A stretch of 8,506 bases of DNA, taken from positions 1-8,506 of the forward strand of contig JAFSBP010000432.1 of NCBI GenBank assembly GCA_017437205.1, in the 5' to 3' direction. The position numbers were made by a program, and so were the translations under genes. Shown here one piece after another: positions 1 to 6,658 of the stretch (its first letter is position 1; the number at the start of each line of letters is the position of its first letter). The notes below the pieces were generated by a model that was not told the DNA's origin, did not search any database, and saw only the letters and a program-made list of their open reading frames with translations. Source of the stretch: Lachnospiraceae bacterium. GTDB lineage: Bacteria; Bacillota; Clostridia; Lachnospirales; Lachnospiraceae.

Positions 1-118
1 CATCCATTCGTGGTTCTCTACCCACATAGTCAATGATCCCATCGCAGTATCCGCACACTCCGTCACGCAGTATCCCGTCCTGCAGAACAATGTTTGCATG
101 GATAATTTGTCCTCTCAT
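1..118 (-). CDS. Amidohydrolase N-terminus, probably N-acetylglucosamine-6-phosphate deacetylase (NagA), partial
   Basis: Only the first 39 codons are present; the gene runs leftwards off the window. The visible protein begins MRGQIIHANIVLQDGILRDG and continues with a 'DGIIDYVG' strand. This is the short beta-rich N-terminal segment ('NANIVL.DG...DG.I..VG') typical of the composite-domain amidohydrolases. NagA removes the acetyl group from GlcNAc-6-phosphate in the cytoplasm, feeding amino sugars into glycolysis or cell-wall synthesis. The ATG at 118-116 is preceded by an AGGTGA ribosome binding site (122-127). Cys22 and Cys25 form a C-x2-C that I do not recognise as a family feature. The metal ligands and catalytic Asp lie outside the window, so other amidohydrolases (AgaA, dihydroorotase-like, adenine deaminase) cannot be excluded. 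I am fairly sure of the superfamily and less sure of NagA itself. The upstream palindromes suggest regulated expression. Confidence 0.55.
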   Translation of the reverse strand, partial: MRGQIIHANIVLQDGILRDGVCGYCDGIIDYVGREPRMD

Positions 119-150
119 AAGTCACCTGCTTTCTGTGTGATTTCATTTTG

Positions 151-159
151 ATTTTAGCA
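151..159 (-). promoter_or_regulatory. Extended -10 promoter for the nagA-like gene
   Basis: Read on the minus strand this is TGCTAAAAT, an extended -10 element (TGn followed by TAAAAT) 32 bp upstream of the ATG at 118. No good -35 hexamer is seen at 16-18 bp; the best candidates fall around 172-180, inside the palindromic cluster. The extended -10 may make up for this. Assigned by eye only. Confidence 0.5.
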
Positions 160-171
160 CAACAGAGGCAA

Positions 172-218
172 GCAATCTATTGCATATATTGCAATATATA
201 TACAATATATTGCAATAT
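172..218. promoter_or_regulatory. Nested palindromic operator cluster (ATTGCAAT motifs) upstream of the nagA-like gene
   Basis: A perfect 14-bp inverted repeat (ATATTGCAATATAT at 186-199 and its complement at 205-218) flanks a 5-bp spacer. Each arm contains its own 12-bp palindrome, ATATTGCAATAT (186-197 and 207-218), with centres 21 bp apart, or two helical turns. Two further inverted repeats overlap the left end: ATTGCA/TGCAAT at 179-184 and 190-195, and GCAAT/ATTGC at 172-176 and 179-183. The cluster covers the -35 position and the DNA upstream of the promoter at 151-159, which fits an operator for a dimeric repressor or activator. GntR-family NagR proteins often control nagA, but I cannot match this motif to a known regulator. 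It is A/T-rich and has no T-tract, so it does not resemble a rho-independent terminator for rlmD. Confidence 0.55.
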
Positions 219-240
219 CCTTTCTGCATACATACCGGTC

Positions 241-1650
241 TTAGTCTTTCATATCTAAAGACCTTTCAACATAGGAGTCCGCTTTTTGGTTGCCCAAGAG
301 GACGACAGTCTCTGTGTGTACACTCATCGGAAACATATCACACGCCTGCACCCGCATAAGCTCATACCCTCTATCACACAAAAACCGCAGATCCCTCGCC
401 AGCGTCGCGGAATTACAGGACACATAGACGATCCGCTTCGGTGCCATCTTCACCATGGTGTCAAGGAGTGCCTCATCACAACCTTTTCTCGGCGGATCAA
501 CCACGATCACATCTGCGGCCATGGTTCCCCCGCTCTGTGCATATTTTTCCGGAAGTACTTCCTCCGCCTTACCCACGAAGAACTCTGCATTGTCCATGTG
601 GTTCAGACGGGCATTTTCCTTCGCATTCTCAATGGCTGCAGGAATGATCTCCACGCCGTAAACCTGCTTCGCCTTCTTCGCCAAAAACAGGGAGATTGTT
701 CCGATGCCGCAGTAAAGATCCCAAACGATTTCTCCTCCGGAGAGGCCTGCAAATTCTAAAGCCTTGCCGTAGAGTTTCTCCGTCTGTACCGGATTTACCT
801 GGAAGAAGGACAACGGCGAAATACGAAAACGCACGTCACCGATCATATCCTCCAAATAGCCGTGGCCGTAAAGATTGATTAGTTCTCTGCCGAGGATCGC
901 ATTTGTTTTCTCCCGGTTCACATTAAGAGAAACGGATACCAGACCGGGCACTGCCTCCGAAAGACACTTCACCAATTCCTCATGGCGCGGCAATTTAGTT
1001 CCGTTGATCACCAGACAAACCATAACCTGTCCGGTGTGGAACCCACAGCGCACCAAAATGTGACGCACCAGTCCTCTGTGCGTCTCCTCGTTGTAGGGTT
1101 CGATATGATACTTTTCCATAAATTCGGTCACGATTTTTGTCACCTGACGGTTTACCGGCATTCCTAACAGACAATCTTCCACCGGAATGATGGAGTGTGT
1201 CCTCCCGGCATAAAAACCGGTAATAATCTGCCCGTCTTTACTTTTTCCGACCGGAAATTGTGCTTTATTGCGGTAGCGCAGCGGTTCTCCTTCCATCCCG
1301 ATAATCGGCTCCATGGGGATGTCCGTAAAACGACCGATACGCTCCAAATGTCCGCGCACACGGCTCTCTTTAAACTTAAGCTGACTCTCATAGCTCATAG
1401 CCTGAAGCTGACAACCGCCACAGGGTGCCGCCACCGGGCAAGTCGGTTCCACGCGAAAAGCGGATGGGGAAAGCACCTTCACTAAGCGCCCATAGCCGTA
1501 TGTTTTTTTGCTTTTGATCAGCTTCGCCTCCACATGGTCACCGATCACTGTATCTTTGATAAAAACGGTGAAGCCATCCACTTTACCGATGCCTTCACCG
1601 TCCTCCGTCATATCTACAATCTCTGTCTCGAAAATCTCATTCTTTTCCAT
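241..1650 (-). CDS. rlmD: 23S rRNA (uracil-C5)-methyltransferase RlmD (RumA/RlmCD family)
   Basis: The enzyme transfers a methyl group from S-adenosylmethionine to C5 of uracil in 23S rRNA: U1939 in E. coli, and both U747 and U1939 for the B. subtilis relative RlmCD. The 469-aa protein has an N-terminal TRAM/OB RNA-binding domain (about 5-62). Four cysteines (71, 77, 80, 160) are spaced like the [4Fe-4S] ligands of RumA. The Rossmann methyltransferase domain follows, with the SAM loop 'DLYCGIGT' near 311-318, 'DPPRKG' near 386-391, the catalytic nucleophile Cys412 in 'VSCNSATLARDL', and a C-terminal 'HTETVVLL' carrying the general-base Glu (about 447). All key residues are intact. The ATG at 1650 is preferred because GGGAG lies 7 nt upstream (1658-1662). 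It shares one base with the yhaM stop (TGATG), which suggests translational coupling. A TTG one codon earlier is less likely. It is the last gene of its operon; no terminator is obvious after it. Whether it modifies one or two uridines cannot be read from the sequence. Confidence 0.93.
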   Translation of the reverse strand: MEKNEIFETEIVDMTEDGEGIGKVDGFTVFIKDTVIGDHVEAKLIKSKKTYGYGRLVKVLSPSAFRVEPTCPVAAPCGGCQLQAMSYESQLKFKESRVRGHLERIGRFTDIPMEPIIGMEGEPLRYRNKAQFPVGKSKDGQIITGFYAGRTHSIIPVEDCLLGMPVNRQVTKIVTEFMEKYHIEPYNEETHRGLVRHILVRCGFHTGQVMVCLVINGTKLPRHEELVKCLSEAVPGLVSVSLNVNREKTNAILGRELINLYGHGYLEDMIGDVRFRISPLSFFQVNPVQTEKLYGKALEFAGLSGGEIVWDLYCGIGTISLFLAKKAKQVYGVEIIPAAIENAKENARLNHMDNAEFFVGKAEEVLPEKYAQSGGTMAADVIVVDPPRKGCDEALLDTMVKMAPKRIVYVSCNSATLARDLRFLCDRGYELMRVQACDMFPMSVHTETVVLLGNQKADSYVERSLDMKD

Positions 1651-2594
1651 CAAACTTCTCCCGTACCACGGATATTACTGTCAAACAGTCGATTAAAGCC
1701 CAGCCAGTCGTTTGCATCCTTCGTCCCTGACAGTGCCTCCATAAATGTCTGCAGCTTCGCATCTGTATTGTCCGCAAAATTGAGTGCCACTGCCTCAATG
1801 ATCGCCGGCTTCTTCGGGGAACCGTACTCGTACTCCCCGTGATGTGCCAGAATACAATGCTTAAGTTCCGCTGCCAGTCTGTCCGGGAATCCCGGAATCC
1901 TGCGGATATGCTCGCCTACCATCTCCGTGCCCATCACAATGTGGCCGAGAAGCTGACCATCATCGGTGTAATCATTTTCCGGGAACAGTGAAAGTTCCTT
2001 CGTCTTTCCGATGTCATGGAACAGGGCTGCTGCGATCAGCAAATCCCGCTTCAACAGCGGATACTGGCTGCAGTAAAAATCACACATCTTCGCCACGCTC
2101 AGCGTATGCTCCAACAAACCTCCCACAAACCCGTGGTGAACACTCTTCGCCGCGGAATGCTCACAAAAATCCTTCACAAAAGCCTTATCTTCCACGAAAA
2201 AGCTCTCCAGCAATGCGCGAAGCTTCTCGTTTTTTACGCTACTGATAAACTTTAGCAGTTCGGAATACATCTGCTTTATATCCTTTCCGGACACAGGCAG
2301 ATAATCAGAAGGGATGTACTCGCCCTCCTGGGCGCGACGGATACGGCGCACACGGATCTGAGGAACTCCCTGAAACACGGTCACATCTCCGTCTACCTTG
2401 ATATAATCCAATGATTCAAAGTGATCGATGCCACTGTTGATATCCCACACTTTCGCATTAATCATACCGGTTTTGTCCTGCAGATCAATGGAATAATATG
2501 TCTTTCCATTTTTCGCCACCAGCGACTGCTTCTTGCGACACAGGTACACATCTCCAATCCAGTCACCTTCTCTAAGGGTTTCAATATATTTCAT
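1650..2594 (-). CDS. yhaM: 3'-5' exoribonuclease YhaM (OB-fold plus HD domain)
   Basis: YhaM is a cytoplasmic, metal-dependent 3'-to-5' exoribonuclease found in Firmicutes, which trims single-stranded 3' ends of RNA (and DNA in vitro). An N-terminal OB-fold nucleic-acid-binding domain (about 5-88, with 'LQDKTGMINAKVWD') is followed by an HD phosphohydrolase domain (about 150-285). Visible HD ligands include the 'HHGFVGGLLEHT' region, the His-Asp pair in 'LFHDIGKTKE' (193-194), 'LAHHGEYEYGSP' (251-252) and a late Asp in 'FADNTDAK'. I chose the ATG at 2594 (MKYIETLREGDW) because GGAG sits 6 nt upstream (2601-2604). The ATG at 2606 would add four residues but has its purine run touching the start codon. 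The resulting 314 aa equals the length I recall for B. subtilis YhaM. It lies 50 bp after the htrA-like gene and overlaps rlmD by one base, so it is the middle gene of the operon. Confidence 0.9.
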   Translation of the reverse strand: MKYIETLREGDWIGDVYLCRKKQSLVAKNGKTYYSIDLQDKTGMINAKVWDINSGIDHFESLDYIKVDGDVTVFQGVPQIRVRRIRRAQEGEYIPSDYLPVSGKDIKQMYSELLKFISSVKNEKLRALLESFFVEDKAFVKDFCEHSAAKSVHHGFVGGLLEHTLSVAKMCDFYCSQYPLLKRDLLIAAALFHDIGKTKELSLFPENDYTDDGQLLGHIVMGTEMVGEHIRRIPGFPDRLAAELKHCILAHHGEYEYGSPKKPAIIEAVALNFADNTDAKLQTFMEALSGTKDANDWLGFNRLFDSNIRGTGEV

Positions 2595-2644
2595 GTCATT
2601 CTCCATCCTGTCTAAATTGTTACAAAATATCGTTTATTATCCTC

Positions 2645-4015
2645 TCAACGCACTCCGGGTGTAATTTGGAAGGTCAGTTCCTGATATCCATTGCTTCCTG
2701 CACGCATCACCACTACGCTGACCGGAACATCAGTCTCCAGCCGCTCAACTCTGCCTCTCAGTGTCACAAGGCTGCCAACCGGCACCTCACCCACCTTCAC
2801 AATAACATCTCCGGCTTTGATTCCCGCATGATAAGCAGGCGTTCCTGATTGTACCTCCGTCACATACACTCCGGTGGGCAGACCGTGCTCCTCTCCGATC
2901 GCCTCGGTCACTGTCTGACCGATCACTCCCAAGTAAGGCACCGACTGACCATTTGCAAGAAGTTCTAGCACACCCTTCAAATCAGAGATGGCAAGCATCC
3001 CCGTGGAAAGCCCTGCTGTCTTCGGTGTAATCACTCCCATAATCCTCCCGTCCAGCGAGAGCACAAAACCATTCGCATCTTCTGCAGTAACCGCATCAAG
3101 ATCTATCCACCGATAAACACTGTCCGATTCATAGATCATCCGATCCGCATAAGTCACCACCGTCGGCACAACTGCGCCCACATAACCGTGAGTATTTCCA
3201 ACAATCAACAAGGGATCTCCCTGCTCCACTCCATAGGAATTCCCCAGAGGCATCACCGCAATCTGCTCACGCAATGCTTCATCCACCTGTTCCGCCTCTA
3301 CCTTCAACATCGTAAGCCCGGTCACCGAATCTCTACGGCAGATTTGCGCATCTCTGCGACTTCCATCCGCAAACACTACCTGAATATGGGCATCGGCGAC
3401 TGTCTCCATCCCACTGGCCAGAATATATAAGGTTCCGTCATCGGCCTCATTCCAAATCATGCCGGCACAGGCCACCCCCTCCGTCATCACCGGATTATCA
3501 AACCAATCCGGCACTGATTCGCGGGATTCCACCGCAACCAATGCTTTTCGGTAATTTCTGCCAAGTTCTGCCATCAATCCATACAGTTCCTCAATAAACT
3601 CCGGATTAGACAGCCATTCTTCTTTCTTCTTTCTGATTTCCGCCAAAATGAACTTTCGCAACTCTTCTTCGCGACGTTCTTCCTCATTTTCCTCAGTCGT
3701 CTCCTCGGTAGGAGTTTCGGTTGCCTCCTGCGTCGCCTGCTCTGTAGGCGTTTCACTTTCACTCGCGGACGGTCTATCCGGAGGGATCACCACAGGGGAC
3801 TGGGTCGTCGTCTCCTCATCAGCAAACCAACCCGAAGCTTTCGGAAAAACCGCAGCCAAAGCAATACCCGCAGTCAGCCCGAAGATAACTCCACAGATGC
3901 CCACTACTAGTATCTTTTTCAACCATCGCTTTCCGTTCTGACGGTTCACGATACGCTCGCGCACAAATCCCTTTGAATCCCTCTCTTTGTTTTCATCCAA
4001 GCCGGGGTCGCTCAT
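2645..4015 (-). CDS. Membrane-anchored HtrA/DegP-like protein with PDZ domain, catalytic triad lost (pseudoprotease)
   Basis: This 456-aa protein has a basic cytoplasmic N-terminus (1-33), one membrane segment (about 34-56) and a Thr/Glu/Pro-rich linker (about 66-118). A charged helical stretch (about 110-160), a trypsin-like HtrA fold (about 165-355) and a C-terminal PDZ domain (about 358-455, with the 'YLGV' binding loop) follow. The layout matches Firmicute HtrA/YyxA proteases outside the membrane. The active site does not: aligned by eye, the 'TNNHVV' His is Met203, the 'TDLAVLKV' Asp is Gly233 ('TGLTMLKV'), and the 'GNSGGPL' Ser is Ala314 ('EDANGFV'). The fold's structural strands and PDZ remain, so it is probably a peptide-binding scaffold, chaperone or regulator rather than a protease. 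The frame is open with no sign of decay. The start at 4015 has GGAGG 8 nt upstream (4024-4028). It is the first gene of the minus-strand operon. Its partner and substrate are unknown. Confidence 0.85.
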   Translation of the reverse strand: MSDPGLDENKERDSKGFVRERIVNRQNGKRWLKKILVVGICGVIFGLTAGIALAAVFPKASGWFADEETTTQSPVVIPPDRPSASESETPTEQATQEATETPTEETTEENEEERREEELRKFILAEIRKKKEEWLSNPEFIEELYGLMAELGRNYRKALVAVESRESVPDWFDNPVMTEGVACAGMIWNEADDGTLYILASGMETVADAHIQVVFADGSRRDAQICRRDSVTGLTMLKVEAEQVDEALREQIAVMPLGNSYGVEQGDPLLIVGNTHGYVGAVVPTVVTYADRMIYESDSVYRWIDLDAVTAEDANGFVLSLDGRIMGVITPKTAGLSTGMLAISDLKGVLELLANGQSVPYLGVIGQTVTEAIGEEHGLPTGVYVTEVQSGTPAYHAGIKAGDVIVKVGEVPVGSLVTLRGRVERLETDVPVSVVVMRAGSNGYQELTFQITPGVR

Positions 4016-4057
4016 AAATTTATCCTCCGATCAACAACACACATACCCATATTGACT

Positions 4058-4086
4058 ATTATAGTAGAAATGTGACCAAATGAAAA
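4058..4086 (-). promoter_or_regulatory. Sigma-A-type promoter for the htrA-like/yhaM/rlmD operon
   Basis: On the minus strand a perfect TATAAT (4063-4058) follows a TTTTCA -35 (4086-4081, 4 of 6 consensus bases) with a 17-bp spacer. Transcription would start near 4050, giving a leader of about 35 nt that contains the GGAGG site of the htrA-like gene. Confidence 0.65.
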
Positions 4087-4097
4087 GACTTTGACTG

Positions 4098-4122
4098 AAT
4101 TTTTTTAGTTTTTTTGCAAAAA
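4098..4122. other. A/T tracts between the divergent promoters
   Basis: Two runs of seven T (4100-4106 and 4109-4115) sit between the divergent promoters. The second continues into the palindrome TTTTTGCAAAAA (4111-4122). Such tracts bend DNA and can act as UP elements. No GC stem precedes them, so they are not a terminator. A regulatory role is inferred. Confidence 0.35.
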
Positions 4123-4152
4123 TCCATAGGAAAATCGACTGTTTTATGGTAT

Positions 4153-4160
4153 GCTATATT
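4153..4160 (+). promoter_or_regulatory. Extended -10 promoter for mutS2
   Basis: GCTATATT preceded by T (TGCTATATT, 4152-4160) is an extended -10 element. There is no clear -35 at 16-18 bp. The start site would be near 4167, about 75 nt upstream of the mutS2 ATG and about 115 bp from the divergent start site. Confidence 0.45.
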
Positions 4161-4161
4161 A

Positions 4162-4195
4162 GGGTAATGAGGTAATCTTCTTCCTCGCTTTACCC
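4162..4195 (+). other. Stem-loop in the mutS2 leader
   Basis: GGGTAA (4162-4167) pairs with TTACCC (4190-4195), and GAGG (4169-4172) pairs with CCTC (4183-4186), leaving a 10-nt loop and a small internal loop. If transcription begins near 4162-4167 this lies at the extreme 5' end of the mRNA, where it could protect the message or affect initiation. It has no T-tract and does not hide the ribosome binding site at 4232-4235. Confidence 0.35.
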
Positions 4196-4241
4196 AAAGG
4201 TCAATTTGCGACGCAATTTATGCGACAAAACGGAGTTAGTT

Positions 4242-6650
4242 ATGAATGAAAAATGTTTGCACACACTGGAATTTGACAAAATTGTCGGATTCCTTACCGA
4301 ATATGCTGCCACACCGCTGGGAAAGGACTACTGTAGACAGCTAGTCCCACTGACTGATATCGATGAGATTCGTACCCGCCAGCGGCAGACCTCTGATGCC
4401 GTGAGCCGTCTTTTTGCAAAAGGTGCACTATCTTTTGCCGGAGTAAAGGATATCCGCAGTTCGCTGATGCGTCTTAACGTGGGCAGTTCATTAGGCATCT
4501 CTGAGCTGTTGTCAATCAGCAGCCTGCTTTCTGCCGCCTCCCGTGTAAAGTCTTACGGACGCCGTGAGCAGTCGGATACCAATCCTGATTCTCTGGATGG
4601 ACTGTTTGCCGGACTGGAACCCATTTTCCCGCTGCATCAGGAGATTTCCCGCTGTATCCTCTCCGAGGAAGAAATCAGTGACGATGCCTCTCCCGCACTT
4701 AAAAAAATTCGTCGCGCACTTGCCGCCGCAGGCGAGAAAATTCATTTTCAGTTAAATACATTGATGAATTCCTCCCGCACCTATTTGCAGGACGGTGTGG
4801 TCACCATGAGAAACGGCAGATATTGTCTTCCGGTAAAAGCGGAACACAAAAATCAGATTGCAGGAATGGTTCACGACCAGTCCTCCTCCGGCTCCACCTT
4901 CTTTATCGAGCCGTTGGCCATCGTGAAACTGAACAATGAAATCCGCGAACTGGAAATTGCCGAGCAAAAAGAGATTGAGATTATCTTGGCAAAACTGAGC
5001 CAGATGGCTGCAGAATACACCAATCTGTTGGAGGAGGATTTTCTGATCCTCTGCAGTCTGGACTTCATCTTTGCGAGAGCGACTCTTTCCCGCAAATTTA
5101 AGTGCAGCGAGCCGAATTTTAACGAAAAGAAATATATCCGTATCAAGGATGGACGACACCCTCTCCTTGATCCCGGAAAGGTCGTTCCCATCAATCTGGA
5201 ACTGGGTGGTGACTTCCACCAGCTGATCATCACCGGTCCGAACACCGGCGGTAAGACGGTCTCCCTGAAAACGGTGGGGCTGTTCACCCTGATGGGGCAG
5301 GCAGGTCTTCACATTCCCGCCTTTGACGGCTCACAGCTCTCTGTCTTCACCGAAGTATTTGCCGACATCGGCGACGAACAGAGCATTGAACAGAGCTTAA
5401 GTACCTTCTCGTCCCACATGACAAATATTGTTCAGATATTAGATAAAGCAGACTGTGACTCTCTCGTTCTCTTCGACGAGCTGGGTGCAGGTACCGATCC
5501 GACAGAGGGTGCCGCCCTCGCCACCTCTATCTTAAGTTTTTTGCATAAGATGCAGGTGCGCACAATGGCGACCACCCATTACAGTGAGCTAAAAGTCTTT
5601 GCTCTGTCCACTCCCGGCGTAGAAAATGCCTGTTGTGAGTTTGATGTGGCGACCCTTCGCCCTACCTACCGTCTACTGATCGGCATTCCCGGAAAGAGTA
5701 ACGCTTTTGCCATCTCGAAACGTCTGGGGCTTCCCCAGTTTATCATTGATGACGCATCCGAGCGTCTGGATCATCAGGATGTGGCGTTTGAAGATTTACT
5801 CACCGGACTTGAGGAGAACCGTGTCCGCCTTGAACAGGAAAAAGAAGAACTCAGCCGATATAAGGCTGAAATCGCCGGTCTGAAAAATAAACTTGCGGAA
5901 AAACAGGAGCGCATTGACGCTCAGCGTGAACGCATGCTGAAAGAGGCTTCCGAAGAAGCAGCGCGTATCCTGGCTGAAGCAAAAAAGACCGCCGACATTG
6001 CCATCAAAAACATTAACCGAATCTCCGGTGACAGCGACATTGCCAGAGCGTTAGAAAAAGAGCGCGAGGCACTTCGCAAGGGTATGGAGAAAAACAACGA
6101 ACGAAAAACTAAACCGAAGCCCGTTCCCGCAGCCAAGGCTATTGATCCGAAAAAGCTCCGAGTGGGCGATGGCGTGAAGGTGCTTTCCCTGAATCTGACC
6201 GGAACCGTCAGTTCTCTCCCCAACCAAAAAGGAGATTTATATGTTCAGATGGGTATCTTGCGCTCGCTGGTAAATATTTCAGATCTTCAGCTTTTAGATG
6301 AGAGTGGAATTACAGCACTCGGAAACCAACTCCCCACCGGAAAGCGTACCCAAAAACGCTCCTCCAGTTCTATCGGTATGGGTAAAAGTGCTACCATTTC
6401 ACCTGAGCTGAACCTCATCGGTATGACCACCGATGAGGCGATCCCTGCACTAGATAAATACTTGGACGATGCATACCTTGCCCATCTTCCTCAAGCCCGC
6501 ATTATCCACGGCCGCGGAACCGGTGCGCTAAAAGCAGCCGTCCATCAACTGCTACGCCGCTCCCCTGTGGTTGCATCTTTCCGTCTCGGTTCCTTCGGCG
6601 AAGGAAACACCGGCGTGACGATTGTTGAATTTAAAACCGGAAAGGAATAA
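4242..6650 (+). CDS. mutS2: Endonuclease MutS2 / ribosome-collision factor RqcU
   Basis: MutS2 is a cytoplasmic dimeric ATPase of the MutS family that lacks the mismatch-recognition domain. In B. subtilis (as RqcU) it recognises collided ribosomes and helps split them; older work ascribes a role in suppressing recombination. The 802-aa protein has N-terminal lever/clamp helices (about 1-300). The ABC-type ATPase core has Walker A GPNTGGKT (332-339), Walker B 'LVLFDELGAGTD' (Asp412, Glu413) and the 'TTHYSELK' switch. A long charged coiled coil (about 515-640), a small beta KOW-like domain (about 645-695) and a C-terminal Smr domain (about 720-800, HGRGTG at 756-761) follow. The Smr 'LDLxG' motif here reads LNLIG, with Asn724 for Asp. 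The ATG at 4242 has GGAG 6 nt upstream; a TTG at 4206 in frame is less likely. Length fits the family (about 785 aa). It is first in a likely operon with the two-component genes. Confidence 0.95.
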   Translation: MNEKCLHTLEFDKIVGFLTEYAATPLGKDYCRQLVPLTDIDEIRTRQRQTSDAVSRLFAKGALSFAGVKDIRSSLMRLNVGSSLGISELLSISSLLSAASRVKSYGRREQSDTNPDSLDGLFAGLEPIFPLHQEISRCILSEEEISDDASPALKKIRRALAAAGEKIHFQLNTLMNSSRTYLQDGVVTMRNGRYCLPVKAEHKNQIAGMVHDQSSSGSTFFIEPLAIVKLNNEIRELEIAEQKEIEIILAKLSQMAAEYTNLLEEDFLILCSLDFIFARATLSRKFKCSEPNFNEKKYIRIKDGRHPLLDPGKVVPINLELGGDFHQLIITGPNTGGKTVSLKTVGLFTLMGQAGLHIPAFDGSQLSVFTEVFADIGDEQSIEQSLSTFSSHMTNIVQILDKADCDSLVLFDELGAGTDPTEGAALATSILSFLHKMQVRTMATTHYSELKVFALSTPGVENACCEFDVATLRPTYRLLIGIPGKSNAFAISKRLGLPQFIIDDASERLDHQDVAFEDLLTGLEENRVRLEQEKEELSRYKAEIAGLKNKLAEKQERIDAQRERMLKEASEEAARILAEAKKTADIAIKNINRISGDSDIARALEKEREALRKGMEKNNERKTKPKPVPAAKAIDPKKLRVGDGVKVLSLNLTGTVSSLPNQKGDLYVQMGILRSLVNISDLQLLDESGITALGNQLPTGKRTQKRSSSSIGMGKSATISPELNLIGMTTDEAIPALDKYLDDAYLAHLPQARIIHGRGTGALKAAVHQLLRRSPVVASFRLGSFGEGNTGVTIVEFKTGKE

Positions 6651-6658
6651 ATAAACCC

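Noticed and set aside
186..218. Long inverted repeat as an rlmD terminator
   Set aside because: The stem is nearly all A/T and is not followed by a T-tract on the minus strand; position over the nagA-like promoter favours an operator.
286..759. 157-codon open frame antisense to rlmD
   Set aside because: It overlaps the conserved methyltransferase domain of rlmD, and its product is rich in His, Arg and Cys as expected of a shadow frame.
2595..2606. Upstream ATG extending YhaM by four residues
   Set aside because: Its purine-rich run abuts the start codon, while the ATG at 2594 has a well-spaced GGAG.
4098..4122. T-tracts as a rho-independent terminator
   Set aside because: No GC-rich stem precedes them, and they lie between divergent promoters where no transcript should end.
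4206..4241. TTG start adding 12 residues to MutS2
   Set aside because: The ATG at 4242 has a GGAG site 6 nt upstream, and MNEKCLHTLEFDKI matches the usual MutS2 N-terminus. An AAAGG before the TTG is noted but weaker.
4220..4249. Nine-codon leader ORF (MRQNGVSYE) overlapping the mutS2 start
   Set aside because: No ribosome binding site at a suitable distance; most likely chance.
4752..5312. 186-codon open frame antisense to mutS2
   Set aside because: It lies wholly within the conserved ATPase-coding region of mutS2, its translation resembles no family, and it has no convincing ribosome binding site.
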